This document shows positions 41,956 through 52,683 of a stretch of DNA of 64,000 bases, piece by piece. Made by a program: the position numbers and the translations under genes. The stretch spans positions 186,001-250,000 of the forward strand of contig JAPDRN010000031.1 in the NCBI GenBank assembly GCA_030247855.1, in the 5' to 3' direction. Below the pieces are notes generated by a model. It was not told the DNA's origin. It saw nothing but the letters and a program-made list of their open reading frames with translations, and searched no databases. Position 1 is the stretch's first letter, and every line of letters starts with the position of its first letter. This DNA comes from Knufia peltigerae. Its lineage: Eukaryota; Ascomycota; Eurotiomycetes; Chaetothyriales; Trichomeriaceae.

Positions 41956-43842
41956 TGATCCGTGCAAAAACAGCTGGTCCGTGCAGAAGATTGACGTCGT
42001 TTTGCCAGGTTGTATGATGATCTTCTACAAACCCGAGAGCCTTTTCGAGAAAGTGTACTGTTCGAGCTGGAAGTTGACATCCAGACGGGCAATTCGACGG
42101 TGAATGAATGCGTGGATTGTGATGAAGAAGGTTGACCGCCGTCGAACAGAGGGTCGAGACGCAAATTCAACGAACGAGCGGAATGGCCTTTTGATCTCTA
42201 ACGCGACCGATGAGCCTAACGCGGTGTGTGGTCGGGGTAGCCCTGGTCTTTCACATGGATAAGACAAACAGCTGAGGGAAAATACAGTAGTGAGCGGGAG
42301 GGGCAAAAAACCAAACACGCCTCAAGAGTATGTATGGGATGGAGGAGGGGCAGACGTCAGAGGTTGTGGAGTTCCCGAAATTGTTTATATGCATATGCAT
42401 GCAGGATGGAGTTTGAGTAAACAACAATTAGCAATTAGCAAATACGAAAGAGAACAAAGTTGGAGGGCAAGACAGACAGCAAGAGTCCCATTTGTTTGTT
42501 ACGAGGTAGTCCGTACACCATAACAATATTTTTTTTCCTCGCACGCGTCTCGACGTTGCGCAAACTCACAAATATGATCTAGCCTGGAGCCGGCACCCGG
42601 GGAGGGCAGCTGGCGTGTCATGTTCGTGAAAACTTGGGATAGCGAGTCGAGCATCGACAAGGTTTGATCGGAGACGATTGACGCGCTACAGGGCCCAGAA
42701 AGACGGTAATTGTGAGCGATGGGCCTAAGATCGATAGCGGAAGCGGAACGAACACAGCTGAGAGGAACGGCAGAAAGAGGTGTTGTTGAGATGAGAAATC
42801 TCGATGAGTGTTGTTGTTGGTGGCGGCCTCGCAATCTCGTTATCAAATCTCATTCGCTGGAAGTGGAGATGGGAATTTGCTGCCCTTGACCAAGCCACAA
42901 TTTCCAGCCGCAAGACAACAAATAGTCGCGTGGGGAAGCACATTGGCTCTCCCGGCCAGTGATAGATCAGCTGAGAAGCAAGGCATACCTTTGAAAATGG
43001 ATTCAAGTGTACGGAGTATGGATACTGGGTAAGAGTAGTGTGAGGTGGAAACAGTGAGGTGGAAACAGAGGTGGCAGTAATATCCGTAAATTTTCCTACC
43101 GTAAAAAAATGCCCAACAGCTGATTACCTGGCCATCTCCGAGGCCAATCAGCGGTCAATGAATGCAAAATCCAACAGCCCATGGACAGGAACAGAAGTTC
43201 TATGGACCAGGGAAACATGATGGCGGTGGTACACCAAAAGAGGTGCTTCCGAATTGGACAACGACAGGTCGAGAAGCATCTGGGGATCGTTGTTTGATGG
43301 ATGACAGACGGCGAAGCCACGATGAAGCTGGGGAAAAAGAAAGACACCAAAATCTCCGAGATCCAATTTCGAAGTAGTTGGCTTGGCATAGCATTTCCTT
43401 GTGGTTGGTCAGCCTTTCTGCGATTCGCAATCCGTCGGATCAAGGTGAAATTCTCCGGAAGAGACAGTCAGCTATCGCGCATACTTCAGCCAAAAAATGG
43501 TGGTCGACGGCAGAAGAACTCGCTCCATCAGCGGAGCAAGGATATTGCGTCGCCTAACATCAACCGGAAGTTGAGACCCTGGCGACCACTGAATGTCATG
43601 CAGTTCGAAAGAGCCAAATCACCGTTGAGTACGGAGTACAATCGATCGATAGGTCCTTTGATGGCTCGTTACCGCAGTCATGTCATTTTCTAACATCGTC
43701 TCGTGTTACAAAGAGCTTCCGAATATGTGATTTTTCGATGTCATGAGGAATTCATGCTAGACAAAAGAACCAGACTCCGTCAGCGCCAACGCTAAATGCA
43801 AGAAGACATAGCCTCGTCCAAGAGAAAGCAAACATCTCGCGC
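41956..43842. other. Long intergenic region without supported genes
   Basis: This 1.9 kb lies between the membrane-protein start and the NNF1 stop. Short open frames on both strands lack family signatures or coding bias. TACGGAGTA occurs at 43010-43018 and 43630-43638. A 5' exon of the membrane-protein gene cannot be excluded. Confidence 0.5.
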
Positions 43843-44548
43843 TTATCGTGTAGCGGCCACCTCTTGCTCCATTTGCCAAATGGCGCTTTTCAATTCGCTG
43901 GGGTCATTTTGCTCGTGCGCGTACATGGCAGCAACACTGCCTTCGATGTCCTGTACAACCCCTTCTAAGCCCTTTAATAGTTGTTCAATCTCAGCTCGTT
44001 CATCGTTGACCTTGGCCGCCATCATCGCGTTGTCTTGCTGTGTCGTCTGTAGTTTGGAGGACACTTCTGTCTTGGCCTGCTGCAAAAAGGGCGTCACATT
44101 GGCGCCGTACAGTTCGTCTGCTGAGAGGGTGTGTAGTCTGTCCTGGTCAGTCTCTACATGCATCATGCGCAGACACGAGAACTCACGGCCTGTCAGGCGT
44201 TTCGCCTTCCACACTGCGATTTTTCCTGGTTCTTGCATCCTCAATCATATTATCCCACTGATTAAGGCCCTCAATGACTTGTCGTTCTTCAAGGATCTTT
44301 TCAAAATCTCGTGTGCACTCCTCTTCCAGCCTGGTATTGAGTTGTTTCCATACACCCTCCAATGCCGTCGGACAATATTTCGCAGGTGTTGGGAAACATG
44401 AGCTGAAATTGGCGTACGAGTTCGCTCTGATTGAGGACGACAATGCACCTGCAAACACTTTCTGAAGCGCCGCAGCACGAGGCCCCGGTGTCGACGCGAT
44501 CGGGGCCGCAGGTGGAGGGGAAGGCGAATTGGAAGGCCGTGTATTCAT
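43843..44548 (-). CDS. NNF1: Kinetochore protein Nnf1 (Mis12 complex)
   Basis: The CDS is complement(43843..44137, 44187..44548), 218 aa; the 49-nt intron (GTGAGT donor, CTGAC branch) joins TPDRP to LHTLSADELYG. Nnf1 pairs with Mis12 in the four-subunit complex that links centromere chromatin to the Ndc80 complex. Visible signature: a Pro/Ser-rich lead, then RAAALQKVFAGALSSSIRAN, NFSSCFPTPA, and LEGVWKQLNTRLEEECTRDFEKILEER, the conserved helical head. The C-terminal half is coiled coil (EIEQLLKGLEGVVQDIE). Length is normal for fungal orthologues. Confidence 0.88.
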
Positions 44549-45439
44549 TTTTTTGTGTGTTCTTGCGCAGTTTCTCGTCCTTTTGGAGGATACCAGCGAC
44601 AAGAAAATTGAGAACGCGGGTATACAATAGTCGATTGCGCCGTAAAAGCCCTGACCACGTGAATTGTAGGCGAGGCAGCACGTAAACAAAGTGACATCAT
44701 TTTTTCGGCTTAGTCCCGGCGCCGCTTTTGTTTTGGCCTCCAATCACTTTATGTATATTCTCTTGAGGCAGAATTCTCTCCCTTGTATTACCATACAAAG
44801 GTATATGGACTCTCTACAGTACTGTTATTCCGACACGATGAAGACGTATATATTCTTGGGGCGGGAGGAGAAAAAAGATGATCTCGCTCTGATGTCGCTG
44901 TTTCACCGGCAGAGACCTTGCCCCGACATGCTTACTCAAGCCTCTCGCCCTTCTACATCTACATCCCATCAAGGATTTGGTGCCAAACTTTTCGCTTCGG
45001 AGTGCAGATCAAGAGCCCTACAGTTGTTCATTCCCCAGCGTGCTTCTGTGCTCGTACTTGAACGTTGTCTTCAAGCCAACAATGTATCACTCACCAAATT
45101 TTTCGTGAAATTTTCTTCATACATTCATGTACGGAGTATTTGTCCCCCCACATCAATTCTTTACATGGGAAGGCTAACGAGCCCAGGCGTAGCCACCTTG
45201 CCTCCCTTTCATAGATCTGTGTTCTCACACTATTCAAAGTAGCAGTCTCTCCAAACGGGCGGATCAGATCAATACCCATGTATCACCCTGCATAAGGGGA
45301 CACAAATGCTCTTCCCTTGACTTGCAGATGTCAACAAGGTACCGACAGAACCAGACTCCGCACCTCAACTTCTTGTATCATAACACATACAATGTATCCA
45401 CGGACCTTGTGCGTAAGAACAACTTTGTTACTCTTCTTT
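44549..45439. other. Intergenic region
   Basis: No supported gene is seen in these 891 bases. One TACGGAGTA lies at 45130-45138. Confidence 0.5.
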
Positions 45440-45901
45440 TTATAGCCTAGCTTTTGTCGTGTTCGTCTTCTTGATAAGTTCCATAACAGCATCAACCCCA
45501 GCCTGCGCAACCTCGGTATCTTGCTTGGGCGTCCCCGTACTGCACCCGATCGCACCCACGACTTCGCCGTCCAGGACGATCGGAATACCGCCTGCCACGT
45601 ACATGAAGCGGCCACCGTTGCTGCTGTTGAGCCCGAACGCAGGGCCGCCAGGCCACACGGCCTCCTTGTACACGGACGTCGGGGCGCGGTGGCCGGCGGC
45701 TGTGAAGGCTTTGTTCTGTGCAATGTCGATGGAGGTGAGTTTCGCACCAGGCATGCGTTCAAAATGTAAGAGGTACAGTGAGGCGTCGACGATGGCGATG
45801 TTCATGGGGACGTTGATCGCCTTGGCTTTTTCGATGCAGGCGGCCGAGGCGACTTTGGCGGCGGCATGGGTGAGGTGGGCAGGACGGTGGATCGCGGACA
45901 T
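45440..45901 (-). CDS. GlcG/HbpS-family (DUF336) protein
   Basis: This 153-aa single-domain protein belongs to the GlcG/HbpS family (PF03928), whose bacterial members include a haem-binding and degrading sensor and proteins encoded beside glycolate oxidase. The pattern is complete: an N-terminal helix (THAAAKVASAACIEKAKAI), NIAIVDASLYLLHFERM, IDIAQNKAFTAAGHRAPT, FMYVAGGIPIVLDGEVVGAIGCSTG and a final helix DTEVAQAGVDAVMELI. No signal peptide or intron is seen. Function in fungi is not known; cofactor or haem binding is a family-based guess. Confidence 0.88.
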   Translation of the reverse strand: MSAIHRPAHLTHAAAKVASAACIEKAKAINVPMNIAIVDASLYLLHFERMPGAKLTSIDIAQNKAFTAAGHRAPTSVYKEAVWPGGPAFGLNSSNGGRFMYVAGGIPIVLDGEVVGAIGCSTGTPKQDTEVAQAGVDAVMELIKKTNTTKARL

Positions 45902-47202
45902 TGTGAATCGTTAGTATTCGCAACAAGAGATGGTCGCAGATATTGTTTGTATGTCGAGGTGCGGTGTAAGTAAGGTCGCCGGAGAGTCTGCGGATGAGCG
46001 GGAGATATGTGATCACGCAAAGTAGAATTTGTGAGATGCTCTGTAAAAAGTGCAAAGTCGTAGAAAGTGTTTATGGTTAATTGGAAACTTGTAAACTGTG
46101 TTGTCAAGGGAGGATTGCTACAAGCATGTCATTTGTGATACTATCAATCACTCCTACGGATCTGTTGTATCTTTAGCATGCGGTTGTACTGTATCGTTTC
46201 CGGTTGAATGTTTTCACGACTTGTCGATACAAATTGAACGGCGACGTCAGCGACGGGTTGTTCGCCGGTCCTGCATCAGGTGCATAAGCCGAGGCAATTT
46301 CAGGATCTGCATAAAACTCCCTGGACCGTACAATTGGAAGCTCTTCACAATAGGGTGCAGGTTTAAAGCATAGGCCAGATTAAAAAATCTAGGTCGAGAC
46401 GAAGACCAGAAAAAGATTGCCTGTATCCTCATTCCCTCGTCAACAAACTAGCCTGCAATCCATTGATCTTTTCAAAGGGGCGATTCGATCCCGAGGTCGA
46501 GTACTTGTTAAATGAGGATTGTCAGACAAACGAACCCAGGCACAAAATCAGGCAGAATACGTCCATATCATATTTTGTCTGACACGCTTTTCATTGTTGG
46601 CGTTTCCTCCTCTTTAACCCAATCCAACCCAACGGGAACATCACGACGCAGGAAGGACTGCAGACTCTGTGATCGCATGCCCTCCACTTGCCCCATAAGT
46701 GACTTCCACGGAACCGAGAGCATCGACACGAGAATACTAGAATACAGTACCTGAATCTCAATGAATTTGCATCTCCGCACGATATCTCGGAACCGTGGAT
46801 TTTCTGGGGAAATTTCCAACTTCTTGGACCTCACCTGCCCCGCAAAAGGGCTCTTCACCGAGGCTGTCACTTACATGTTCATGGTCGCGTAGCACAGCCT
46901 GATGGCTTCTCCAGCTGCGAGGAGCTCGCGGACTGATGGCTAACCCCTCACAACTGGAGCTCAAGTGGAACACAGTTCAGCACATTTCCATACTGTCGGT
47001 TTGTTCTGTTCCGAGGTAGGTGTCCACCTGATCGATATACATACCTGACCGTGCCTGGACATAAGTGACCTTCATCAAAACCTTCCTCAGACTTAATCCT
47101 CTCAGACTTAATCCCTGCCCTGCATAACCATCCTCGAATAATCTTGTTGATACTCCCATCTGCCTGATCCACAGAATCCAGCTCGAAGATCATCAGTTCA
47201 GA
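45902..47202. other. Intergenic region
   Basis: No gene, repeat or RNA is recognised in these 1.3 kb between divergently transcribed genes (GlcG-like minus, SDR plus). Confidence 0.5.
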
Positions 47203-48219
47203 ATGTCGGGAGAGTATGCTTACTTGACGGGCGGCGCCAGTGGTATAGGCCGCGCTGTTGCTGAAATGCTAGTCAAGCACAAGTACGTAGCGGCCCTCAT
47301 TTCAAGACCTTGTCTGACCAATATGGCTTACCGGGCCGCAGCATCAAAGTCTTCATCGCCGATCGCGACCTCGACGGCGCCCAAAAGCTCGCCGACGAAC
47401 TCAATCAAAAAGGCCCAGTCGCGAAATGTGCGCACGTAGACGTCGCAGACTGGAACTCACAAGCCAAAGCTTTCAGCCAAGCCGTAGCAGACTTTGGACG
47501 GATCGATTACGTATATCCGATCGCCGGTGTGGGCGAGCGCGCTTCAATCATCAACAACCCTTCACAGACTGGATTCGAAATGCCAGATCTATCTGTGATT
47601 GATATCGATCTTACCGGCGTCTTGTACACGGTCTCCTTGGCGATACAGCAATTCCGAAAGCAACAGCCTGGCAAGAACGGATTCAGGGGCAAGGGTGAGT
47701 TTTGTTTCTTCCCTTTTTCCTTCTTCTTGCAAGGTAATCGCCTAACGTGAGCCAGTTGGCTGTGTCGCGAGTATCTGTGGCTTGTATGCCGTACCGACCG
47801 TGCCCATCTATACCACAGCTAAGCAGTAAGTTACCTTTGCAATTCTTTTTTGGAGTATACTGATGATGGTCGCCAGTGGCGTCGTCGGCCTCACTCGCTC
47901 ATATGGACATTATCTTCCCGAGGAGAAGATCACCATGAACGCCGTTTGTCCCAATGTTGTTCGCACAAATATTTCAACATCCGCCTTTTACGATACTCTC
48001 GACAAAGAAGGAATATTGGCTCCAATTGAAGGTGTGGTGGATGTATTTGAGAAGCTACTCGGTGACAGTCCAACGTCAGGAGAGTGTTTCGAGGTAGGAC
48101 CGAACTATAAAACCCAAGGTGCCGTTCCGAGAAAGGCGCCCGAGTTTCTCGACAAGGAAAGTAAGAGGGTGTGTGAGTTGATAGAGAAGAGATCGCACAA
48201 GCTGCACGAGCCTCGTTGA
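47203..48219 (+). CDS. Short-chain dehydrogenase/reductase (15-PGDH-like)
   Basis: The CDS is join(47203..47282, 47342..47694, 47756..47825, 47877..48219), 281 aa; introns are 59, 61 and 51 nt. This classical SDR has the cofactor motif TGGASGIG near residue 9, a D for NAD preference in FIADRDLDGAQ, VDVADW, and the active-site Tyr-Lys in YTTAK, with Ser upstream in VASICGLY. Splicing restores KVGCVASICGLYAVPTVPIYTTAKHGVVGLTRS. Substrate-side helices include NAVCPNVVRTNIS. Such fungal enzymes oxidise or reduce secondary alcohols of diverse metabolites; the substrate cannot be assigned. Confidence 0.9.
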
Positions 48220-49805
48220 GCAGAACTATCATCTGGTTCTGACGACCCCCATATCCGTGGCTGTACGTGGAAAAGGATGTGGATAGTTGCAATCCGAGAA
48301 TGAACAACACACTGCCGGTTTGATCTTCAATGTACAGTTTTCCTTTCTCACTTCACCTCACACTCTTGAGGGCCGCATCATGACGCTGGTTCCGATGTTG
48401 AGCCACTTGTCTCTACTTGCAGTCAACGATGATACTCAGGCTCCCGAGGCTTATGGTCCTCGCATTCGCCTTTGTTCATCATGAGGAAGAGAGGTAGTTG
48501 CGCCGGTAAGCATATGCTTTTCTTGGCCAGGACGTCTCGAAACTCCTTGAGTAGATCGACCATGCTCATCGATGCTAGTGGCTTGCCGAAAGACTCTGAC
48601 CTGCTGCACTGCAATGAGCTCTGCATCTCTTTCAGTATCATGTGCAGACTGCACAACTGCATGCTGATTGCAGGAGGCCGGCTAAGCTTTCAGAGTGTTT
48701 ATAGCCATCCTGGGCATAGGCGTTAACGTTCATTCTCAGACAAGCATTGCAAAGACGAGCTGACCTTGAAGATTTGGCAGCTTTTGGCAGATAGGAATGT
48801 GGAATCGTGTAAGGATTTGTGATGTGGTCTGCACCGTCCAGATCCAAACCCATCTGGGCCAGCAAGGGAGCTAGGAATAGTACATTTGTGCCACAAGTTC
48901 GTCCTTCTTCACAACCTCAGGTTCACGCGCGATGGTGAAGCCGATCTCTGGTGAGTGGAAGTATCTCAGCTCTATTGGCAGTTGATTTCTTTTGTATGAA
49001 TTGGAGAAGTCAATTCTTCGATGAGACACCAAAAGCCTCAGAGGAAATCATCAAGCAAGATAGCGATGGTGTTGAATCACATCTGGTCGTTGCTCTGACT
49101 CAAAAACTGCTAGGCCAGATCACACTGTTCCCACAGCCACTTTCCAGCCCTTTGTTTGTATGGCAGAACTGTGGACTGGTGCTCTCTCTTCGCATCACTT
49201 TGGAACACGACCAATCATGAATCACCAAAGGCCTATATGCGTTTTTGGCCCCTCTCGTATACGTGACATGCCCATGAAGTGTGAGTAGAGCGCTTCAATG
49301 AGTGCTCATAACCAAGCAGCAACACCTCCCACATTCTTCCTTGTCACCAGCTTTTTTGTCTTGACTGCTTTCCCAGGGAGTTGAAGGCGCGACCTGAGAT
49401 AGGATGCGTCGCCATTCTTCTTGATATCCGTGTCCATGAATCATAACATATTGGCTTTGGCTACATGCTAGAACAATTCTTCGCCGTCAGACTATTCATA
49501 ATCCATGCTGCTGCTTGCAGGCGCCAATAGACTTTGCAGAGAAAGGAAAACAGGTGAATGGGAAGAGAATTGGAAAGGGGACTTTTGGTTCTTTTCAATG
49601 TTGAAGGCGGCGTCGCGCCTAGCGTTGATACATAGGAGACTGATTGACATAGGCAAGATCTGCTTATATAATATGCAGTGCACGTGACCACAAACTTTGT
49701 CGTCGCAGGCCCCAACTGAGGAAACAAGTGCGAATGGATCATCACGACAATCGTTGAGAGTACGGAGGACCCCTCTCATATTCTACTCGTACCACAACCT
49801 TTCAT
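48220..49805. other. Intergenic region, possible gene relic
   Basis: These 1.6 kb have no convincing complete gene. A minus-strand frame at 48423-48662 (KEFRDVLAKKSICLPAQLP) and another at 48638-48865 have partly coding-like codons and several Cys. They may be fragments of a decayed gene, but no family or consistent splicing was found. Confidence 0.35.
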
Positions 49806-51227
49806 ATGACTGTCGGCCATGCTGCTCGGCCACAGTCTCTGCTACGACGCACTGTATCCTTCGTAACGTTCACCCGAGCCTTCTGCCACACTCCCCTCAG
49901 AATGGCGTCCCTTACTCCCGCCGATAATTCTTCATCTGCCGTCCCTCATGTTCCTATCCCGAAGAATGGCGTCGACTACAGAGGCAAGATCGTTCTTGCA
50001 CCAATGGTGCGCTCAGGAGAACTGCCTTCACGTTTGCTAGCCCTGAAATACGGTGCGGATCTAGTTTGGGGACCAGAAACAGTTGACCGGTCCATGATCG
50101 GGACAACTCAACGCACAAACCCTCGTACGGGTTGTGTAGAATGGAGTCGGAACTCGAACAATCAGAATCCAGATGGCCCCGAGAAAGATTCGGTCATATT
50201 TCGCATCGACCCCAAACGAGAATCGGATAGACTGATATACCAGATCGGCACTTCCAACCCTGATTTGGCAGTGCAGGCAGCAACGCTTATCGCACCCTAT
50301 GTACGTGGAGTCGATGTTAATGCAGGTTGCCCGAAACCGTTCTCTACCTGCGGCGGCATGGGAGCTGCTTTACTCAAAACACCAGACAAGTTATGCGACA
50401 TCTTGACGACGCTGGTGTCGAAGGTGGGTATACCGTACGAAATTGGCATCAGTGTCAAAATCAGACTGCTCGAAACGCCGGAATTGACATCGAGTCTGGT
50501 CAACAAACTCTGTAAGACCGGGATCACTGGTCTGACCATACATTGCCGGACAACACCAATGAGGCCGAGAGAACGTGCCATTCGTGAGCAACTGCGGATG
50601 ATTGGCGACATATGCAGAAGTCACGGCGTTGCCTGCTTGATGAATGGGGACGTTACATCTCGTGACCAAGGACTCGCTCTTGCAAAAGAATATGGCGTTG
50701 ATGGAGCAATGATTGCGACAGCTGCTGAAGCGAACTCGTCCGTTTTTCGATCTGGACAGCAGGGCGGCCTTTTGTACTGGGAGGAAGTGGTTAAGGAATA
50801 TATGAAGTTCGCCATCAGCGTTGAAAACAGATACAGGAACACGAAGTTTCTATTATCACAACTTATGCCTGGGAAGAGTCCCAAATACCAGCGCATTCAG
50901 ATGTCGAGGAGCTACAGCGAGGCAATAGCCATCCTGGAAATCACGGACTCCGAATTTGTGGAAATGGCCAAAGAAGTCGATCATGTCTTGCAACTTGACC
51001 TCCCCAGAATGACCAAGGCAGACATGAAGCGGCTCAACAAACAACATGCAAAGGAGAACCAAGCGAAAAACCAAGAAAAGAAGAGAGCTCTAGAGCAGAG
51101 TCATGATCGAGGCACGGAAATTCCGAGTCCAAGCGAAGAACGAACGAAGAAGCAGAAGGCAGAGATAGCGGCAGAAAATGCCGGCTTTGAAGGTCTTGGA
51201 CAGGGTGCCATGGCCGTTGCAGTGTGA
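49806..51227 (+). CDS. DUS2: tRNA-dihydrouridine synthase Dus2 (Smm1)
   Basis: This 473-aa intronless FMN-dependent enzyme reduces uridine 20 of tRNAs to dihydrouridine. Marks are KIVLAPMVRSGELPSRLLAL, GADLVWGPE, the catalytic-Cys motif VNAGCPKPFSTCGGMGAALL, the conserved SVKIRL, HCRTTPMR and MNGDVTSRD. The C-terminal segment after the helical domain is Lys/Glu-rich and may aid tRNA binding. The first 32 residues are Arg/Ser/Thr-rich without acids (RPQSLLRRTVSFVTFTRAF), a probable mitochondrial presequence. A second in-frame ATG at 49902 (MASLTPADN) could give a cytosolic form. Confidence 0.92.
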   Translation: MTVGHAARPQSLLRRTVSFVTFTRAFCHTPLRMASLTPADNSSSAVPHVPIPKNGVDYRGKIVLAPMVRSGELPSRLLALKYGADLVWGPETVDRSMIGTTQRTNPRTGCVEWSRNSNNQNPDGPEKDSVIFRIDPKRESDRLIYQIGTSNPDLAVQAATLIAPYVRGVDVNAGCPKPFSTCGGMGAALLKTPDKLCDILTTLVSKVGIPYEIGISVKIRLLETPELTSSLVNKLCKTGITGLTIHCRTTPMRPRERAIREQLRMIGDICRSHGVACLMNGDVTSRDQGLALAKEYGVDGAMIATAAEANSSVFRSGQQGGLLYWEEVVKEYMKFAISVENRYRNTKFLLSQLMPGKSPKYQRIQMSRSYSEAIAILEITDSEFVEMAKEVDHVLQLDLPRMTKADMKRLNKQHAKENQAKNQEKKRALEQSHDRGTEIPSPSEERTKKQKAEIAAENAGFEGLGQGAMAVAV

Positions 51228-51955
51228 TCAGTCGACGGCACAGGCCCATTAATATTAATTGACTTCACCATCGGATGATCAAGATTTCAGTTTAACAGTT
51301 TACTCCAGACGACGTGAACGCGCCAGTGAGCGCGTTGAAATGCCGACCTTGTCCTCGAACGAGGCTGTCAGATGCTATATCAAGGATTCTATATCCAGCA
51401 TGACCTAAGCAAAAGGCGAATATGCTGAACCAGCGAACACCAGACCAAGTCCCCGCTGGAGGATCGTCGCCACATCGTCCCAGTAAGAGCGGCCAGATGT
51501 CCTCTCCGTGTCGCTAGATCTTGCGTCACATTGTATAACAGATGCTACATTCTAGCAGGCCTCTCACAACATTGTATGAACAATATCAATGAATTTCGAG
51601 TTGCAATATTTCTTGTTCCAGCGCCGTGCTCCTCTATGCCTATCCGCCTTGCAGATTCACCTTTATAGATACATATTGAGACAGAAGACCGGACAACTAA
51701 GCTAGTCCTCCCGAAATTGAGACCACCACTTAGAGCTAAGTAGCTAATTCCGTTTGCACAGAATCTCCCCAGCGGAAGTTCTGGATCGTATACAAGCCGC
51801 GAGTCCTCGTGGAAGCTCTTGCTTGCGTTGCTGCGTAAGCAATGGTGTCTGACGCACGCTGGACTGTAAACTCGGACTGACGAATTTCGAGCGTTTGTAC
51901 ACAGTATCATCGGGCCTGCTACCAATGCCGGTGAAGCCTCTTGATGCCGTCTGTT
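51228..51955. other. Convergent intergenic region
   Basis: No gene or repeat is seen in these 728 bases between the DUS2 and mL53 stops. Confidence 0.5.
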
Positions 51956-52291
51956 TTATCCTGACAACTCCGCCTTGCGATCCAGTACTCTGGCATGCCT
52001 GTTCACTTCCTCCACGATGTCCTGTAGACTGGTTCTCTTGACTTTCTGTTCCGTGGATGCTGTGGGTTTTGACGCACCCGAATCCCAGGTATATTTCAGC
52101 GTCTTGCCATCTTTTAACCCAAGCTCCAACGTCGCAGGTGCAGTAGACGTTCGAGCTAATTGTTTTGCGGAGATTTTGATGGACTTGTGAGCTTCGGCGG
52201 GTAGCAGATTTAGAAATAATCGCGGGACCTTGGAGGCAGCCTGAAATGGATTGAATGCCGTCTTAAGAGTGGTTATGTATGTAGTTATCAT
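51956..52291 (-). CDS. MRPL44: Mitochondrial large-subunit ribosomal protein mL53 (Mrpl44)
   Basis: This 111-aa single-exon protein has the family start MITTYITTLKTAFNPF, followed by RLFLNLLPAEAHKSIKI, the central TLELGLKDGKTLKYTW and the C-terminal helix LQDIVEEVNRHARVLDRKAEL. This pattern is that of fungal 54S ribosomal protein L44 (mL53), a thioredoxin-like protein on the mitoribosome surface. No separate presequence is obvious; the basic, acid-free N-terminus may serve for import. It is head-to-head with SEC20. Confidence 0.85.
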   Translation of the reverse strand: MITTYITTLKTAFNPFQAASKVPRLFLNLLPAEAHKSIKISAKQLARTSTAPATLELGLKDGKTLKYTWDSGASKPTASTEQKVKRTSLQDIVEEVNRHARVLDRKAELSG

Positions 52292-52683
52292 CGTGGGTCA
52301 AGTATGTGCTTTTATTGAAATTCTTTGTGCAGTCGTTCGGTCGTTTCGAGATGCTGCTGCGGAAAATAGGTGAGGACTGTTGCGAGCGAGATGCGTCAAG
52401 TTCGACTATGTATTTGCCTCTCTTCAGGAAAATCTTGATCGCTTTTTGTAAATGCTCAGGAGTGTTTCGAGAGTGTGGCGTTGTTTGCGCTCGTATTGCT
52501 GGTCTAGTGCTGGGTGGTGATGGTGGTGGTGGTGCTCAAAAGGATCGCGGAAAATCCCACGCCAAAGAAATTCCGAGGTTTGCCATGTTTGCATTTCCAG
52601 AACAAGCCACGCCAGCATTCACGACACATGGTCACCAGCACCAACCTACCTATTCATAACGTCACCACTCAACAACTACCAAC
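52292..52683. promoter_or_regulatory. Bidirectional promoter of mL53 and SEC20
   Basis: The 392 bp lie between the divergent start codons and contain a GGTGGTGATGGTGGTGG simple repeat at about 52513-52531. No defined regulator site is identified. Confidence 0.45.

Noticed and set aside
42300..43000. Genes in the long gap between the membrane-protein gene and NNF1
   Set aside because: Short frames only, without codon bias, splice logic or family similarity.
48423..48865. Cys-containing regulator or decayed gene on the minus strand
   Set aside because: Frames have some coding character but no splice model joins them and no family motif is seen; kept only as a note in the intergenic entry.
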